The notes beneath the pieces were generated by a model. That model ran no database searches and was not told the DNA's origin. It saw nothing but the letters and a program-made list of their open reading frames with translations. Positions 41,956 through 51,000 of a stretch of 64,000 nt of DNA are shown here, in pieces. Position 1 is the first letter of the stretch. Each line of letters opens with the position of its first letter. The translations under genes were made by a program, and so were the position numbers. Source of the stretch: Proteiniclasticum ruminis (GTDB lineage Bacteria; Bacillota; Clostridia; Clostridiales; Clostridiaceae); NCBI RefSeq assembly GCF_900115135.1, contig NZ_FOVK01000005.1, forward strand, positions 124,001 to 188,000. The letters run 5' to 3'.

Positions 41956-42999
41956 TTACTCAAGCTCATTTAATTCTTTGGCAACCTCGTAGGAAATGAT
42001 TTGGTTCGGCTGCGTTTCCTTGTAGGCATGTTCTTCATGCATGTAATCCACTATTTCTTTTGCTCGAAGGTCTTTGAACTTATGGGATAACATCTGAAGA
42101 ATGTCCAGTTCTTCAGGCGTAAACTTAGCTAAGTCAATCTCTTCCACCGGTAGAATCTTATAGCCTATATCCTCATAACACATCTCTTCCTGCACCTTCA
42201 CCGAAGGCAAAGAGATGATCTCATTGTAAGCCAAGGGGAGTGCTCCGTGGGTTTTATGCTGGTAGACTAGTCCCATCATTGCCTTCCCGTGCCTTCTATA
42301 ATGCAGCACATCTGCGTACCACAAAAGCTTCATTAGCTTCACTTTATAGAGTCTATTGGTGTTTTGGGCAAAATACCCCATCACGTCATTAACTTTTTCA
42401 ATATCAAGTACTTTATATCCATTGTATGCACTTTCACTGTGAAAGCCAACATAGATGGACTGTATTTCTTTTTTCTTCAGAAACTGTGTTCCTAAATCCT
42501 GAACTTTTGAGATGATACTGCTTCGAATTCTTTCATATTTCTCTTTTGAAAACTTTTCTTTATGTCTTGTAAGACTCTCTAAAGCAAATAGCGGATCTTC
42601 CCTGGTCATCCGCATTAGATGATCGTAGGTTTCATCCTGTATGCTTTTACTCTCATATCTTGTGACCGTCACTTCACCCCATCCTAACAGGCTGGAAAAC
42701 TCATTCTGTGTGAGTTCATAGAACCTCCGAATTTCAGCGATTTCATAAGAAGTAAGCAAAGCTTTTTTTGTTCGATAGGCGTCTCTGGCTCTAAGTAAAT
42801 TCTCATCCATCATAGACGCAGAAATAAACTCATTTTCTTCACTTTCCGTGTCTGGGCATTCGAAATAATTCTCCTCATACTCTACCACTTCACCTTTAAT
42901 GAATCCTTGGGTTTCTCTAGTCTTTATCTCTAACTCATGTACTTTATTACATATTGGGCAATCCATTTTTATGATTTTACTCCCGTATTCTTTTTTCAT
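41956..42999 (-). CDS. MqsA-like / Panacea (DUF4065) antitoxin
   Basis: 347 residues; the ATG at 42999 follows GAGGTG. Three parts are seen. Residues about 10-70 form an MqsA/YgiT-type zinc-binding module (MDCPICNKVHELEI, then YFECPDTE). Residues about 85-125 are a helix-turn-helix (TSYEIAEIRRFYELTQNEFSSLLGWGEVTVTRYE). Residues about 215-330 are a Panacea/SocA-like domain (YKVKLMKLLWYADVLHYRRHGKAMMGLVYQHKTHGALP). The zinc module should grip the toxin, the HTH the promoter, and Panacea is known from PanA antitoxins as a versatile toxin-neutralising domain. It is the second gene after the toxin, 36 bases downstream. This is much longer than plain MqsA (131 residues). Confidence 0.85.
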   Translation of the reverse strand: MKKEYGSKIIKMDCPICNKVHELEIKTRETQGFIKGEVVEYEENYFECPDTESEENEFISASMMDENLLRARDAYRTKKALLTSYEIAEIRRFYELTQNEFSSLLGWGEVTVTRYESKSIQDETYDHLMRMTREDPLFALESLTRHKEKFSKEKYERIRSSIISKVQDLGTQFLKKKEIQSIYVGFHSESAYNGYKVLDIEKVNDVMGYFAQNTNRLYKVKLMKLLWYADVLHYRRHGKAMMGLVYQHKTHGALPLAYNEIISLPSVKVQEEMCYEDIGYKILPVEEIDLAKFTPEELDILQMLSHKFKDLRAKEIVDYMHEEHAYKETQPNQIISYEVAKELNELE

Positions 43000-43035
43000 T
43001 CTTTACACCTCTTTCTTATAGAAATGAGGACCCTT

Positions 43036-43449
43036 CTATTCAAATGGTCGGCTTTGTGGAAATGGATATCTCGCAAAATGAAATGAAACACAGAAAACCT
43101 TTCGTTTCATACTATCTCTAATTTTGACTTTAATGTACACATCTTTCTTTTGGATCACTTTGCCAAAAGCAAAAAAAGGTGGCAGTTCAGGATCTTTGTT
43201 ATCAATGATGGTCTCCAAATATTCACGAACATCAAGTGCTAAGAGCTGACTATAAACATCATAACTATCAAACTCCAGTTCCAACAATGTGTTTGCAGTA
43301 GTATACGGATCTATCGGAGATTCACTTTTCTTTTTCATCATGATATCTAAATCGCGGCTAACAACAAACATAGGGTTTGATAGTACTTCCTTCAGTTCTT
43401 TTAGAAATATTCGAACTTCTTCTTCTGAAGATATAATCCTATTGTCCAC
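43036..43449 (-). CDS. MqsR-like toxin
   Basis: 137 residues from a GTG at 43449 preceded by AGGAGGTG. The C-terminal half reads like MqsR-family ribosome-independent mRNA interferases: TANTLLELEFDSYDVYSQLLALDVREYLE, then FFAFGKVIQKKDVYIKVKIRD and VFCVSFHFARYP. This is the strand pattern VYIK..VIVISFH of RelE/MqsR folds. The N-terminal 45 residues have a separate helical character (EEEVRIFLKELKEVLS) not found in E. coli MqsR. It is first in the operon, as in mqsRA, under a consensus promoter with a perfect palindrome. Toxicity is inferred from family and partner. Confidence 0.75.
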   Translation of the reverse strand: MDNRIISSEEEVRIFLKELKEVLSNPMFVVSRDLDIMMKKKSESPIDPYTTANTLLELEFDSYDVYSQLLALDVREYLETIIDNKDPELPPFFAFGKVIQKKDVYIKVKIRDSMKRKVFCVSFHFARYPFPQSRPFE

Positions 43450-43470
43450 AAAGCACCTCCTGTTATCTTC

Positions 43471-43498
43471 ATTATAACTATCAATTGATAGTTGTCAA
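43471..43498 (-). promoter_or_regulatory. Consensus promoter with embedded perfect operator for the toxin-antitoxin operon
   Basis: On the minus strand a perfect -35 TTGACA (43493-43498), a 16-base spacer and a perfect -10 TATAAT (43471-43476). The whole spacer, ACTATCAATTGATAGT (43477-43492), is itself a perfect 16-bp palindrome. Binding of the antitoxin HTH there would block RNA polymerase. The ribosome site follows within about 15 bases, so the leader is very short. Confidence 0.88.
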
Positions 43499-43587
43499 GA
43501 TGCTTATTGAATGCAGACGGCTATTGGGATTTGTCTTCGTTCATTACTTGCTAATTTTATCAATGGAAAGGATTACGGAGACAATTA

Positions 43588-43653
43588 AAAAAGAGTCCGA
43601 TAAGACTGATCTATAAGCCAAAGGCTTTTTCATACAATCTATAGGACTCTCCT
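43588..43653 (-). terminator. Terminator after pcp
   Basis: On the minus strand AGAGTCCTATA pairs with TATCGGACTCT around an inner AAGCC/GGCTT hairpin, then TTTTTT. It begins about 80 bases after the pcp stop. Confidence 0.7.
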
Positions 43654-43733
43654 GTTCTGTTGATCTGTATCTAAAGTACCTGTTTTACTAGAACTACGAT
43701 TTTCCTTTACTCACGTCTGTTTCCTAAAGGAGC

Positions 43734-44378
43734 TTAATCAATCTTTCCACCCACAGCCACAATATCCTTATCATACTTCACAATGGCCGAAACCGCAGCT
43801 TCCAATGCTTTTGCGATATCCACCATGGACATGCATGGTGCTGGTGCTGGCCTTCTTGCCACCTGCTCCGGGATAAAGGGCACATGGATGAATCCTGCAC
43901 GGATATTCTTTCCCATCTTTTCAATCTGATACAGCACCCCATACATAATATGGTTGCAGACAAAGGTGCCTGCAGAGTTTGAAAGAGACGATGGAAGACC
44001 TGCAGATCTTATGGCCTCCACCATGGCTTTCACAGGAAGTGTCGTAAAGTAAGCCGGTGCCCCATCCTCATAGATGGGCACATCGATGGGCTGATTCCCT
44101 TCATTATCGGGGATTCTCGCATCATCCACGTTGATGGCTACCCTTTCAGGGGTCACTTCAAACCTTCCGCCAGCCTGTCCGATGGACAGCACCACATCTG
44201 GATCCTCTTTTACAATAGCTTCTGCTACTTTATCTATGGACTTTCTAAATACAGTGGGAATCTCAAGCTTCACAATCTCTGCTCCGTCAATGTTGTCTTT
44301 CATCAGTTTCACTGCTTCCAAAGCCGGATTGATGGATTCTCCACCAAAAGGATCAAAAGCTGTGACTAGTATTTTCAT
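43734..44378 (-). CDS. pcp: Pyroglutamyl-peptidase I
   Basis: 214 residues, the normal length of this C15 cysteine peptidase. It removes N-terminal pyroglutamate (5-oxoproline) from peptides. The triad is visible as Glu78 in TPERVAIN, Cys141 in GTFVCNH and His165 in FIHVPFIP; the substrate-binding TAFDPFGG is at 6-13. The ATG at 44378 follows AAGGAGG. It lies 84 bases after the DUF979 gene in the conserved order DUF969-DUF979-pcp, which argues that the membrane pair handles a related substrate such as pyroglutamate or its peptides. Confidence 0.95.
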   Translation of the reverse strand: MKILVTAFDPFGGESINPALEAVKLMKDNIDGAEIVKLEIPTVFRKSIDKVAEAIVKEDPDVVLSIGQAGGRFEVTPERVAINVDDARIPDNEGNQPIDVPIYEDGAPAYFTTLPVKAMVEAIRSAGLPSSLSNSAGTFVCNHIMYGVLYQIEKMGKNIRAGFIHVPFIPEQVARRPAPAPCMSMVDIAKALEAAVSAIVKYDKDIVAVGGKID

Positions 44379-44462
44379 CAGATGAAAACCTCCTTTTCTT
44401 TCTTTTGTTTATCGTATCATTATTTTTTGAAGTCCCTATGAACTCCTATCGTATTCTTCTCT

Positions 44463-45392
44463 TTAGAAAGCAAAGAAGTACATGAGGAAGATATGCACCA
44501 GAAGCATCACTGCAGCCATAGGTGCCTGGGACTTGATAATAGAATATTTGTCCTTGGTTTCCAGAAGCGCTGCAGGCATGATGTTGAAGTTTGCCGCCAT
44601 AGGGGTTAATAGGGTTCCACAGTATCCTGCAGTCAGTCCAAGTGCTCCCACTACAATAGGATTTGCTCCCTGAAGAATCACAAAAGGAATTCCGATCCCA
44701 ACGGTAATGACAGAGAACGCAGCAAAGCCATTGCCCATGATGATGGTAAAGAGTGCCATTCCCAGACAGTAGGCTACAACACCGATGAATCTGCTTCCAT
44801 CGGGAATCACCGTGGCAACGCCATTGGCAATGACGGTGCCAACACCCGCTGCTGTAAAAAGAGCACCCAGAGCTGCCAAGAGCTGAGGCAGAATTCCCAC
44901 GGGTCCCACATTCATCATGAGCCTTGTTCCGTCCACCTGTGCATACTTCACAGGCGCTTTGGTGATGAAGAAGGTGATCACAAGAGCGATGGCAGCAGAA
45001 ATACCGATGGCATGGTTTGTAGAAAGTTCCAGTTCCACCAGAACATAGGCTACACCAACGGCAACCACAGCAAGAGATACCGCTGGGATAAAGATCTTGT
45101 TGCCGATCCTGTCGGCGCTTTTTCGGGTGAATTCCTCTGTAGGGACATCAGATTTCGGCTGCTTCACCTGGTTCATGGAGGTGAGTCCTGCAATGACCAG
45201 AATACAAAGACCTGTGATCCATCTGGGGATATGAGGTCCCACAATGAAAGTGAAGGCTAAGATGAACCAGAAGAGCGCTGTGGGGATTCTTGTCTTCAGC
45301 GCTTTGTCTTTTAATGCGTACACACCGCAGAGTATAAATATAATGCCGATGATGATATAGAAAAATTCGCCGATGAGGGTATTGGTGTCCAT
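44463..45392 (-). CDS. DUF979 membrane protein
   Basis: 309 residues; the ATG at 45392 abuts the DUF969 stop (TAGATG) and lies behind AAGGAGGAGA. About eight to nine membrane helices are seen with well-kept loops (GAPHIPRW-like VGPHIPRWITG, GAGVGTVIANGV, MGNGFAAFSVITVGIG, GLTAGYCGTLLTPMAANFNIMPAALLE). The last block is the re-entrant hairpin pattern of anion transporters. It forms a conserved two-gene unit with DUF969 beside pcp in many bacteria, so a heteromeric permease for pyroglutamate or small peptides is inferred. No transport data are known to me. Confidence 0.85.
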   Translation of the reverse strand: MDTNTLIGEFFYIIIGIIFILCGVYALKDKALKTRIPTALFWFILAFTFIVGPHIPRWITGLCILVIAGLTSMNQVKQPKSDVPTEEFTRKSADRIGNKIFIPAVSLAVVAVGVAYVLVELELSTNHAIGISAAIALVITFFITKAPVKYAQVDGTRLMMNVGPVGILPQLLAALGALFTAAGVGTVIANGVATVIPDGSRFIGVVAYCLGMALFTIIMGNGFAAFSVITVGIGIPFVILQGANPIVVGALGLTAGYCGTLLTPMAANFNIMPAALLETKDKYSIIKSQAPMAAVMLLVHIFLMYFFAF

Positions 45393-46079
45393 CTACTTCT
45401 CCTCCTTCTTGCTGAGTTTTGCTTTGAGCTTTTTATCAAGCAGTGCATTTTTAATGATGCCTAAAACCACAGAGATCACAGCCACGGGAATGGACCACAT
45501 GGCAATGTTAAGCGCTGTCACTTCCGCATATCCTTGCTCCACCATGGTGCTGACGATGAGAAGTGTTCCTGATGCACCCATGAAGACGTTCTGTGCAAAG
45601 AAGTTTCCATAGTTCTCTGATGCGGCGGCTGCTCCTTTGATCTCGTCTTCTGTCTTCTCGTCCACTTCACCATATTTGGCGATGGCGGCAGCTTGAGCCA
45701 TGGGGTTCACCAAGGGTCTGATGAACTGTGGATGTCCGCCCAGTCTTACAGAAAAAGCTGCAGCTGCGGCTCTGATGGTCTGATAAATGGAGAGGACCTT
45801 GCCTGTGGTAGCCCCTTTGATGCTGCCGATGAAGTCCACGGCTTTGTCTTTTAGACCATACCGCTCACTGATGCCAATGACTGGCAAGGTCAGTACAAAT
45901 AAAGTTGCGGTTCTTTGGGTGATAAAAGAGTTTCCGAGAACCTCCAGAATCTCCATGGGCGTCATCCCAGCCACAAGGCCCGTGACTACGCCGGCCACCA
46001 CAACAGTAGCGATGGTGTCTTTCTTGAGGGCGAATCCCAGGACCACTACAAGAACACCGATGAGTTTCAATGCTTCCAT
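45393..46079 (-). CDS. DUF969 membrane protein
   Basis: 228 residues from the ATG at 46079; a GTG three codons earlier (46088) is nearer to the GGAG site, so the start is uncertain by three residues. About five to six membrane helices are seen, with the family core FVLTLPVIGISERYGLKDKAVDFI, RLGGHPQFIRPLVNPMAQAAA and SENYGNFFAQNVFMGASGTLLIVSTM. It is always found with DUF979, and here the two genes touch. It is probably one half of a transporter. A good promoter precedes it, so DUF969-DUF979-pcp is one operon. Confidence 0.85.
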   Translation of the reverse strand: MEALKLIGVLVVVLGFALKKDTIATVVVAGVVTGLVAGMTPMEILEVLGNSFITQRTATLFVLTLPVIGISERYGLKDKAVDFIGSIKGATTGKVLSIYQTIRAAAAAFSVRLGGHPQFIRPLVNPMAQAAAIAKYGEVDEKTEDEIKGAAAASENYGNFFAQNVFMGASGTLLIVSTMVEQGYAEVTALNIAMWSIPVAVISVVLGIIKNALLDKKLKAKLSKKEEK

Positions 46080-46120
46080 GTTTAACACACACTCCTTCTT
46101 TCTTTTTTTGAGTATAACTT

Positions 46121-46149
46121 ACTATATCACCAGGAAGTATTTGTTACAA
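46121..46149 (-). promoter_or_regulatory. Promoter of the DUF969-DUF979-pcp operon
   Basis: On the minus strand -35 TTGTAA (46144-46149), 17 bases, -10 TATAGT (46121-46126), about 40 bases before the start codon. Confidence 0.7.
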
Positions 46150-46553
46150 TATTCAGAAAACATTTACATTGAAATATTCGTATGGTTTTTGTATTTTTCT
46201 TTTATTTTTCATTTTAGTTTTCAGAAATTCTTATCATTTTTGCTTTTATTGGTGATTATTTCTGAACGAATCATCAGTATTCCTACTTACAATGCTCATG
46301 ATTCCTGAAATGCAGAGATCTCATGGAGGTCTCAGTCTATAAATGGCAATATAAGGTCATGGGATTACAAGTGTAATAGAAAAGACCACCCTTTCGAGTG
46401 ATCTGATGAAGCTATTAGAACTTTTGTATGACTTATCCTTAAAACTAATGAATTATCGGTATGTTTCTGCCTGTAAAGTGGCATGAAAACAATAACAGTA
46501 GTTTAAAATCAGAAAATCATGTTATGAAAAAGTTTGATGTATCATCCGGGTCT
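46150..46553. other. Intergenic region between Fic gene and DUF969 operon
   Basis: AT-rich, with one imperfect stem at about 46315-46340. No convincing gene, terminator or structured RNA was recognised. Confidence 0.4.
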
Positions 46554-47789
46554 TCATTCTGTAGGAGCATCCACTATTCTCTGTTGGGTTTCTTTTGTTA
46601 TCCTGTGTCTGGATGGCCTTTTACTTATTTTTTCAATGTAATTCAGTTCTATCAGATTTGCCAAGGATTTTCTGGTTCTATAATCTGATATCTTCAATTG
46701 TTTACTAATTTGCATATCAAAAATTGGTTTTTCAAATGACCACGATTGAAACAGTAAATAGAGAACGCCTTTATCATCTTTATTTATATTAAGCTCACCT
46801 AGTACATATTTTGCTTTATTCAATAACTGAATTTTCTTAGCTAGATCTTCAATGAGGCGCTTCTGCCCTTCTCTTACAATCTTAAGCATTTGAAAAACGA
46901 ACATAGTAGCTTCTCCATAATTATTGGGATCAGATGTTTCTGCAAAAGCTTCGTAGTATTTGTTTTTTTTACTGCTAATCATGAAAGAGAAACTAATAGC
47001 AGTCAAAGGATCTAATTTTTGTGCCAAATACTTACAAGCAATATATCTGCCAACTCTACCGTTTCCATCATAGAAAGGGTGTATGTATTCAAAAAAATAA
47101 TGACCTATCATAATTTTTATTAAATATGGATAGCTTTCAGAGTTCATGAGGTCAAGAAACAATCCTAAATTTTCTATGATACTAGACTCATGAGAATCTC
47201 CACGATGTAGTACTTGATTTTTATCCCCTTGAATCACTACTGGTCCAGCCCTAAATAATTCACCATCCAGCTTGTTTTCTTGATCAATTTCATCTTCTAC
47301 CATCTGATCATAAATAAATCTGATTTCCTTAACATCTTTTATAGGTGAAAATTGATCATAAAATAGTGACTGATATGATTTTACAATGCCTGTAAATCTT
47401 TCATTTTTTGTATCATTGTTTTGTATTGAGACTATTGCATCATCTATTTCTTTTCTTGTACTTCTCACTCCTTCTATTTCATTTGTGCTTTGAATTTCTT
47501 CAATCAACACAGTGTGAAAATATTGCTTTCTGCCAACAGCAGGAACCTTTCTAAGCATATTATTAATTATAGCTGCATTCTCTTCTATTGTTTCCTGCAT
47601 CATATCCAGCTCAATATTATTTACGACAAATACTTCATAGGATTTAGATTGCCTTAAACCTCTTAGCATTGGGTTTATCTCCACCCCGGTCTTATACGTA
47701 CAATAATCATTAATTCTCTTTTCGTATTCCATTCTGGCTTTTTCAACACTTTCATATTTCATTACTCTTAAAGTTTTGTATTTTTTCAT
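46554..47789 (-). CDS. Fic-family protein (AMPylation domain) with intramolecular inhibitory helix
   Basis: 411 residues from the ATG at 47789, behind GGGGTGA; a GTG three codons earlier overlaps that site. The catalytic motif HPFYDGNGRVGR (237-248) matches HxFx(D/E)GNGRxxR in full, so AMP transfer from ATP to a target hydroxyl should be possible. The N-terminal helix carries STNEIEG (101-107), which fits the (S/T)xxxE(G/N) inhibitory motif of class II Fic proteins, so activity is self-restrained. The C-terminus is a winged helix (MQISKQLKISDYRTRKSLANLIELNYIEKI), as in the large Fic/DUF4172-like regulators. It is a lone gene; the target is unknown. Confidence 0.9.
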   Translation of the reverse strand: MKKYKTLRVMKYESVEKARMEYEKRINDYCTYKTGVEINPMLRGLRQSKSYEVFVVNNIELDMMQETIEENAAIINNMLRKVPAVGRKQYFHTVLIEEIQSTNEIEGVRSTRKEIDDAIVSIQNNDTKNERFTGIVKSYQSLFYDQFSPIKDVKEIRFIYDQMVEDEIDQENKLDGELFRAGPVVIQGDKNQVLHRGDSHESSIIENLGLFLDLMNSESYPYLIKIMIGHYFFEYIHPFYDGNGRVGRYIACKYLAQKLDPLTAISFSFMISSKKNKYYEAFAETSDPNNYGEATMFVFQMLKIVREGQKRLIEDLAKKIQLLNKAKYVLGELNINKDDKGVLYLLFQSWSFEKPIFDMQISKQLKISDYRTRKSLANLIELNYIEKISKRPSRHRITKETQQRIVDAPTE

Positions 47790-48032
47790 TAATATCACCC
47801 CAAATAATATCCTTAATTAAAATATACCCCATTTTTTAATTTATAGATATATATTCAAGAGTTTTAACTCAAATAGTTGCAATTAGTAAAGAATAATATT
47901 ACTTTCAAGTTAGATGAACCTCTTATTTTCTCTCCTATACTTCTTCTGTTTTTATGATTCCTCTACAGTTTCTGCAGTTATTCACAATACTCGTGCAGTT
48001 ATAACTACCGCATAATTGCCTATAGGAGATAG
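47790..48032. other. AT-rich intergenic region upstream of the Fic gene
   Basis: No gene was seen. A TATATTTTA-like -10 region near 47815-47830 may start the Fic transcript, but no matching -35 is clear. Confidence 0.4.
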
Positions 48033-48078
48033 AAAAGAAAAACAGCACCGGAACAGAGTCTCTATGTTCCAGTGCTGT
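48033..48078 (-). terminator. Terminator of the LPETG surface protein gene
   Basis: On the minus strand ACAGCACTGGAAC pairs with GTTCCGGTGCTGT (one mismatch), followed by TTTTCTTTTC. Confidence 0.85.
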
Positions 48079-48096
48079 CTTGTCGCTGCTTTTTCT

Positions 48097-51000
48097 TTAT
48101 TCTTGTCTTTCTGCTTTCTGTCTTTTCTTATCGGCTTCAGAGAGCACGAATCCACCCAGGGCTATGGCAGCAAGTCCCATCCATAGAGGAGCATCTTTTC
48201 TGCTTCCTGTTTCTGGAAGTTTGTTTTCTGCCTTAATCTTCTCGATCTCAAGAAGAAGTTCCTGAAGATTTTCTATCTGATCTTCCACCTGCTTCTTTTC
48301 TTCCGCTGTTGCATCAGTGAGATCTAAAGCGGAAAGGTCTTCCAAGGCTTCTTTGATGGTTTTTTCATCCTCTTTCTTCACGGTGTCCTTCTTGAGGTTC
48401 TCTGTCTCTTCTGTCAGTGCTGTCACAGGCTTCATGAGGATCTCATAGACCGTGATGTTTCCAGCTTCATCCATGGCCTCGATCTTATAGACAGCCTCTT
48501 TATTTCCTTCAAGAACTGTCCCACTCTGCACCACTTCTCCATTGACGCGGATTTCACCTAAATGATCATCGGTGACCATGAGCCTTTGGGATGTGTAGTA
48601 CTCTCCCCCATCTTTTAGATGTAGAATGACTGGAGCCTGTGTGTCAAATACGGCCTCTTCGGAGTGGATCACCACGCTGTTTCCGGCTTCATCGGTGATC
48701 TTTGCATAATAGATGAACTGATCCTTGTCTGCAGCCTTCACAGAAATGGCCCCGGTATAATCGCTCCAGGATACGTCTTTAAGTTCTTCCTCTGTGAGCT
48801 TCTTGAATGCACGATATACCTCTACCTTTTCCACGCCACTTAGCTCATCTTCTGCTTCTACCTTCACTTCCAGGTTGTCCTTAAAGAGCAGGTTCAATGT
48901 GAGTACTCTCAGCATGCTCTTCCATGGAGTCTCCTGAAGGATGATGGTCCCAGTGGGGGCTACTTTGTCAATGCTTTTCACCTCAGTATGGTACACTTCT
49001 GAAATATTCCCAGCCAGGTCTTTCACCAGGATTTCCACTTTCTCATTTTCAGTGAAGGTTTTCTCGTTTTCTTTCTGCCAGGTTTTTCCGCCATCGAAGC
49101 TGTATGCTTCTACCGCAAGGCCACTTCCTGTATCGTTTCCTATGACTTCTATGGTCACAGTTCCGTTGGTCCAGGTTTCTGGTTTTAGAAGGGCACCCAC
49201 CACCACAGGCTTCGCCTGATCGATCTTTGTGATCTCCGTGATGTTCACCTCTGAGAGATTTCCAGCAAGATCTTTCACCACGACTTCTACGGCTGCATTC
49301 TTACTGAAGGTTTTATAGTTTTCTTTCTGGAAGGTTTTTCCTCCGTCGAAGCTGTAGGCTTCTACCGCAAGGCCGCTTTCCTTGTCTTCTGCATTGACGG
49401 TAAGGAGTACTTCTTCTTTTGTCCATGCTGTGGGATTTCCGGTCACCTCTAGAATCTCAGGCTTTGTTTTATCGATGTTTTCCACAGCCACTATTTGAAT
49501 CTCCGTGATATTTCCCACCTGATCCTTCACTTGAATTTCAAGGACTTCGTTTACGGATACAGATTTTATGGCTTCTTTCTGCCAGGTTCTTCCTCCGTCG
49601 AAGCTGTAGGCGTCCGCCGCAAGGCCGCTTTCTTCATCTTCTGCCTTGACTTCCACAAGAACCTGGTCTTTTGTCCAGGTGTCAGGGGCCTTCTTGATTT
49701 CACTGACAACAGGTGCTTTATGATCCAAGTTTTTGATGTCGACGATTTTGAGCAAGGAGACATTTCCTGCCATGTCTTTCACCAGGATCTCCACTTTTCC
49801 ATTTTCAGTGAAGATTTTCTCGTTTTCCTTCTGCCAGGTTTTTCCGCCATTGAAGCTGTAGGCTTCTACTGCAAGGCCACTTCCTGTATCGCTTCCTGTG
49901 ACTTCTATGGTCACAGATCCGTTGGTCCAGGTTTCTGGTTTTAGAAGGGCACCCACCACCACAGGCTTCGCCTGATCGATCTTTGTGATTTCTGTGACCT
50001 TTACCTCTGAGAGGTTTCCTACAAGATCTTTGACCAGGATTTCTACGGCTTCATTTTTACTGAAGAGCTTATAGTTTTCTTTCTGGAAGGTTTTTCCGCC
50101 ATCGAAGCTGTAAGCTTCTACCGCAAGTCCGCTTTCCATGTCTTGTGCATTGACGGTAAGGAGCACTTCCTCTTTTGTCCATGCTGTGGGATTTCCGCTC
50201 ACTGTTAAAATCTCAGGTTTTGTTTTGTCGATGTTTTCCACAGCCACTCTTTGCATCTCCGAGATATTTCCCATCTGGTCCTTCACTTGAATTTCAAGCA
50301 CTTCGTTTACGGATACAGATTTTGCGGCTTCTTTTTGCCAGGTTTTTCCTCCGTCAAAGCTGTAGGCGTCCGCTGCAAGACCGCTTTCTTCATCTTCTGC
50401 GCTGACTTCCACAAGAACCTGATCTTTTGTCCAGGTGTCAGGGGTTTTCTTGATTCCACTGATACTAGGTGCTTGATCGTCTATGTTCTGAATGTCAACG
50501 GTTTTGAGTAAAGAAAGATTTCCGGCAAGATCCTTCACCAGAATCTCCACTTTTCCATTTTCAGTGACGGTTTTCTCGTTTGTATTCTTCCAGGTTTTTC
50601 CGCCATCAAAACTGTATGCCATGGGAGACAGACCGCTTTCTTTGTCTTCTGCGCTGACGCTAAGAAGCACCTCTTTTGTCCACCCCGTAAGGTTTCCTGT
50701 GGCGTCTAAAATCACCGGTGCTTTTTTATCAATGTTGTCCACGCTGATGGATACTACACTGGATTCATTTCCGGAAGCATCCTTTACCCTGATCCCTAAT
50801 CTATCATTTACGTTAAGGGTCTTACTGGGTTCTGCTTGATAGGTTATTCCTCCATCAAAGCTGTAGGCCAGAGGAGACAGTCCACTTTCCGCATCCTTTG
50901 CGAAGACCATGACCTGCACAGTTCCATTGGTCCAGTTCGCGGGAGTTCTTACCATGCTTTCTATAACAGGTCCTATTTTATCAATCTTGCTGACAATGAT

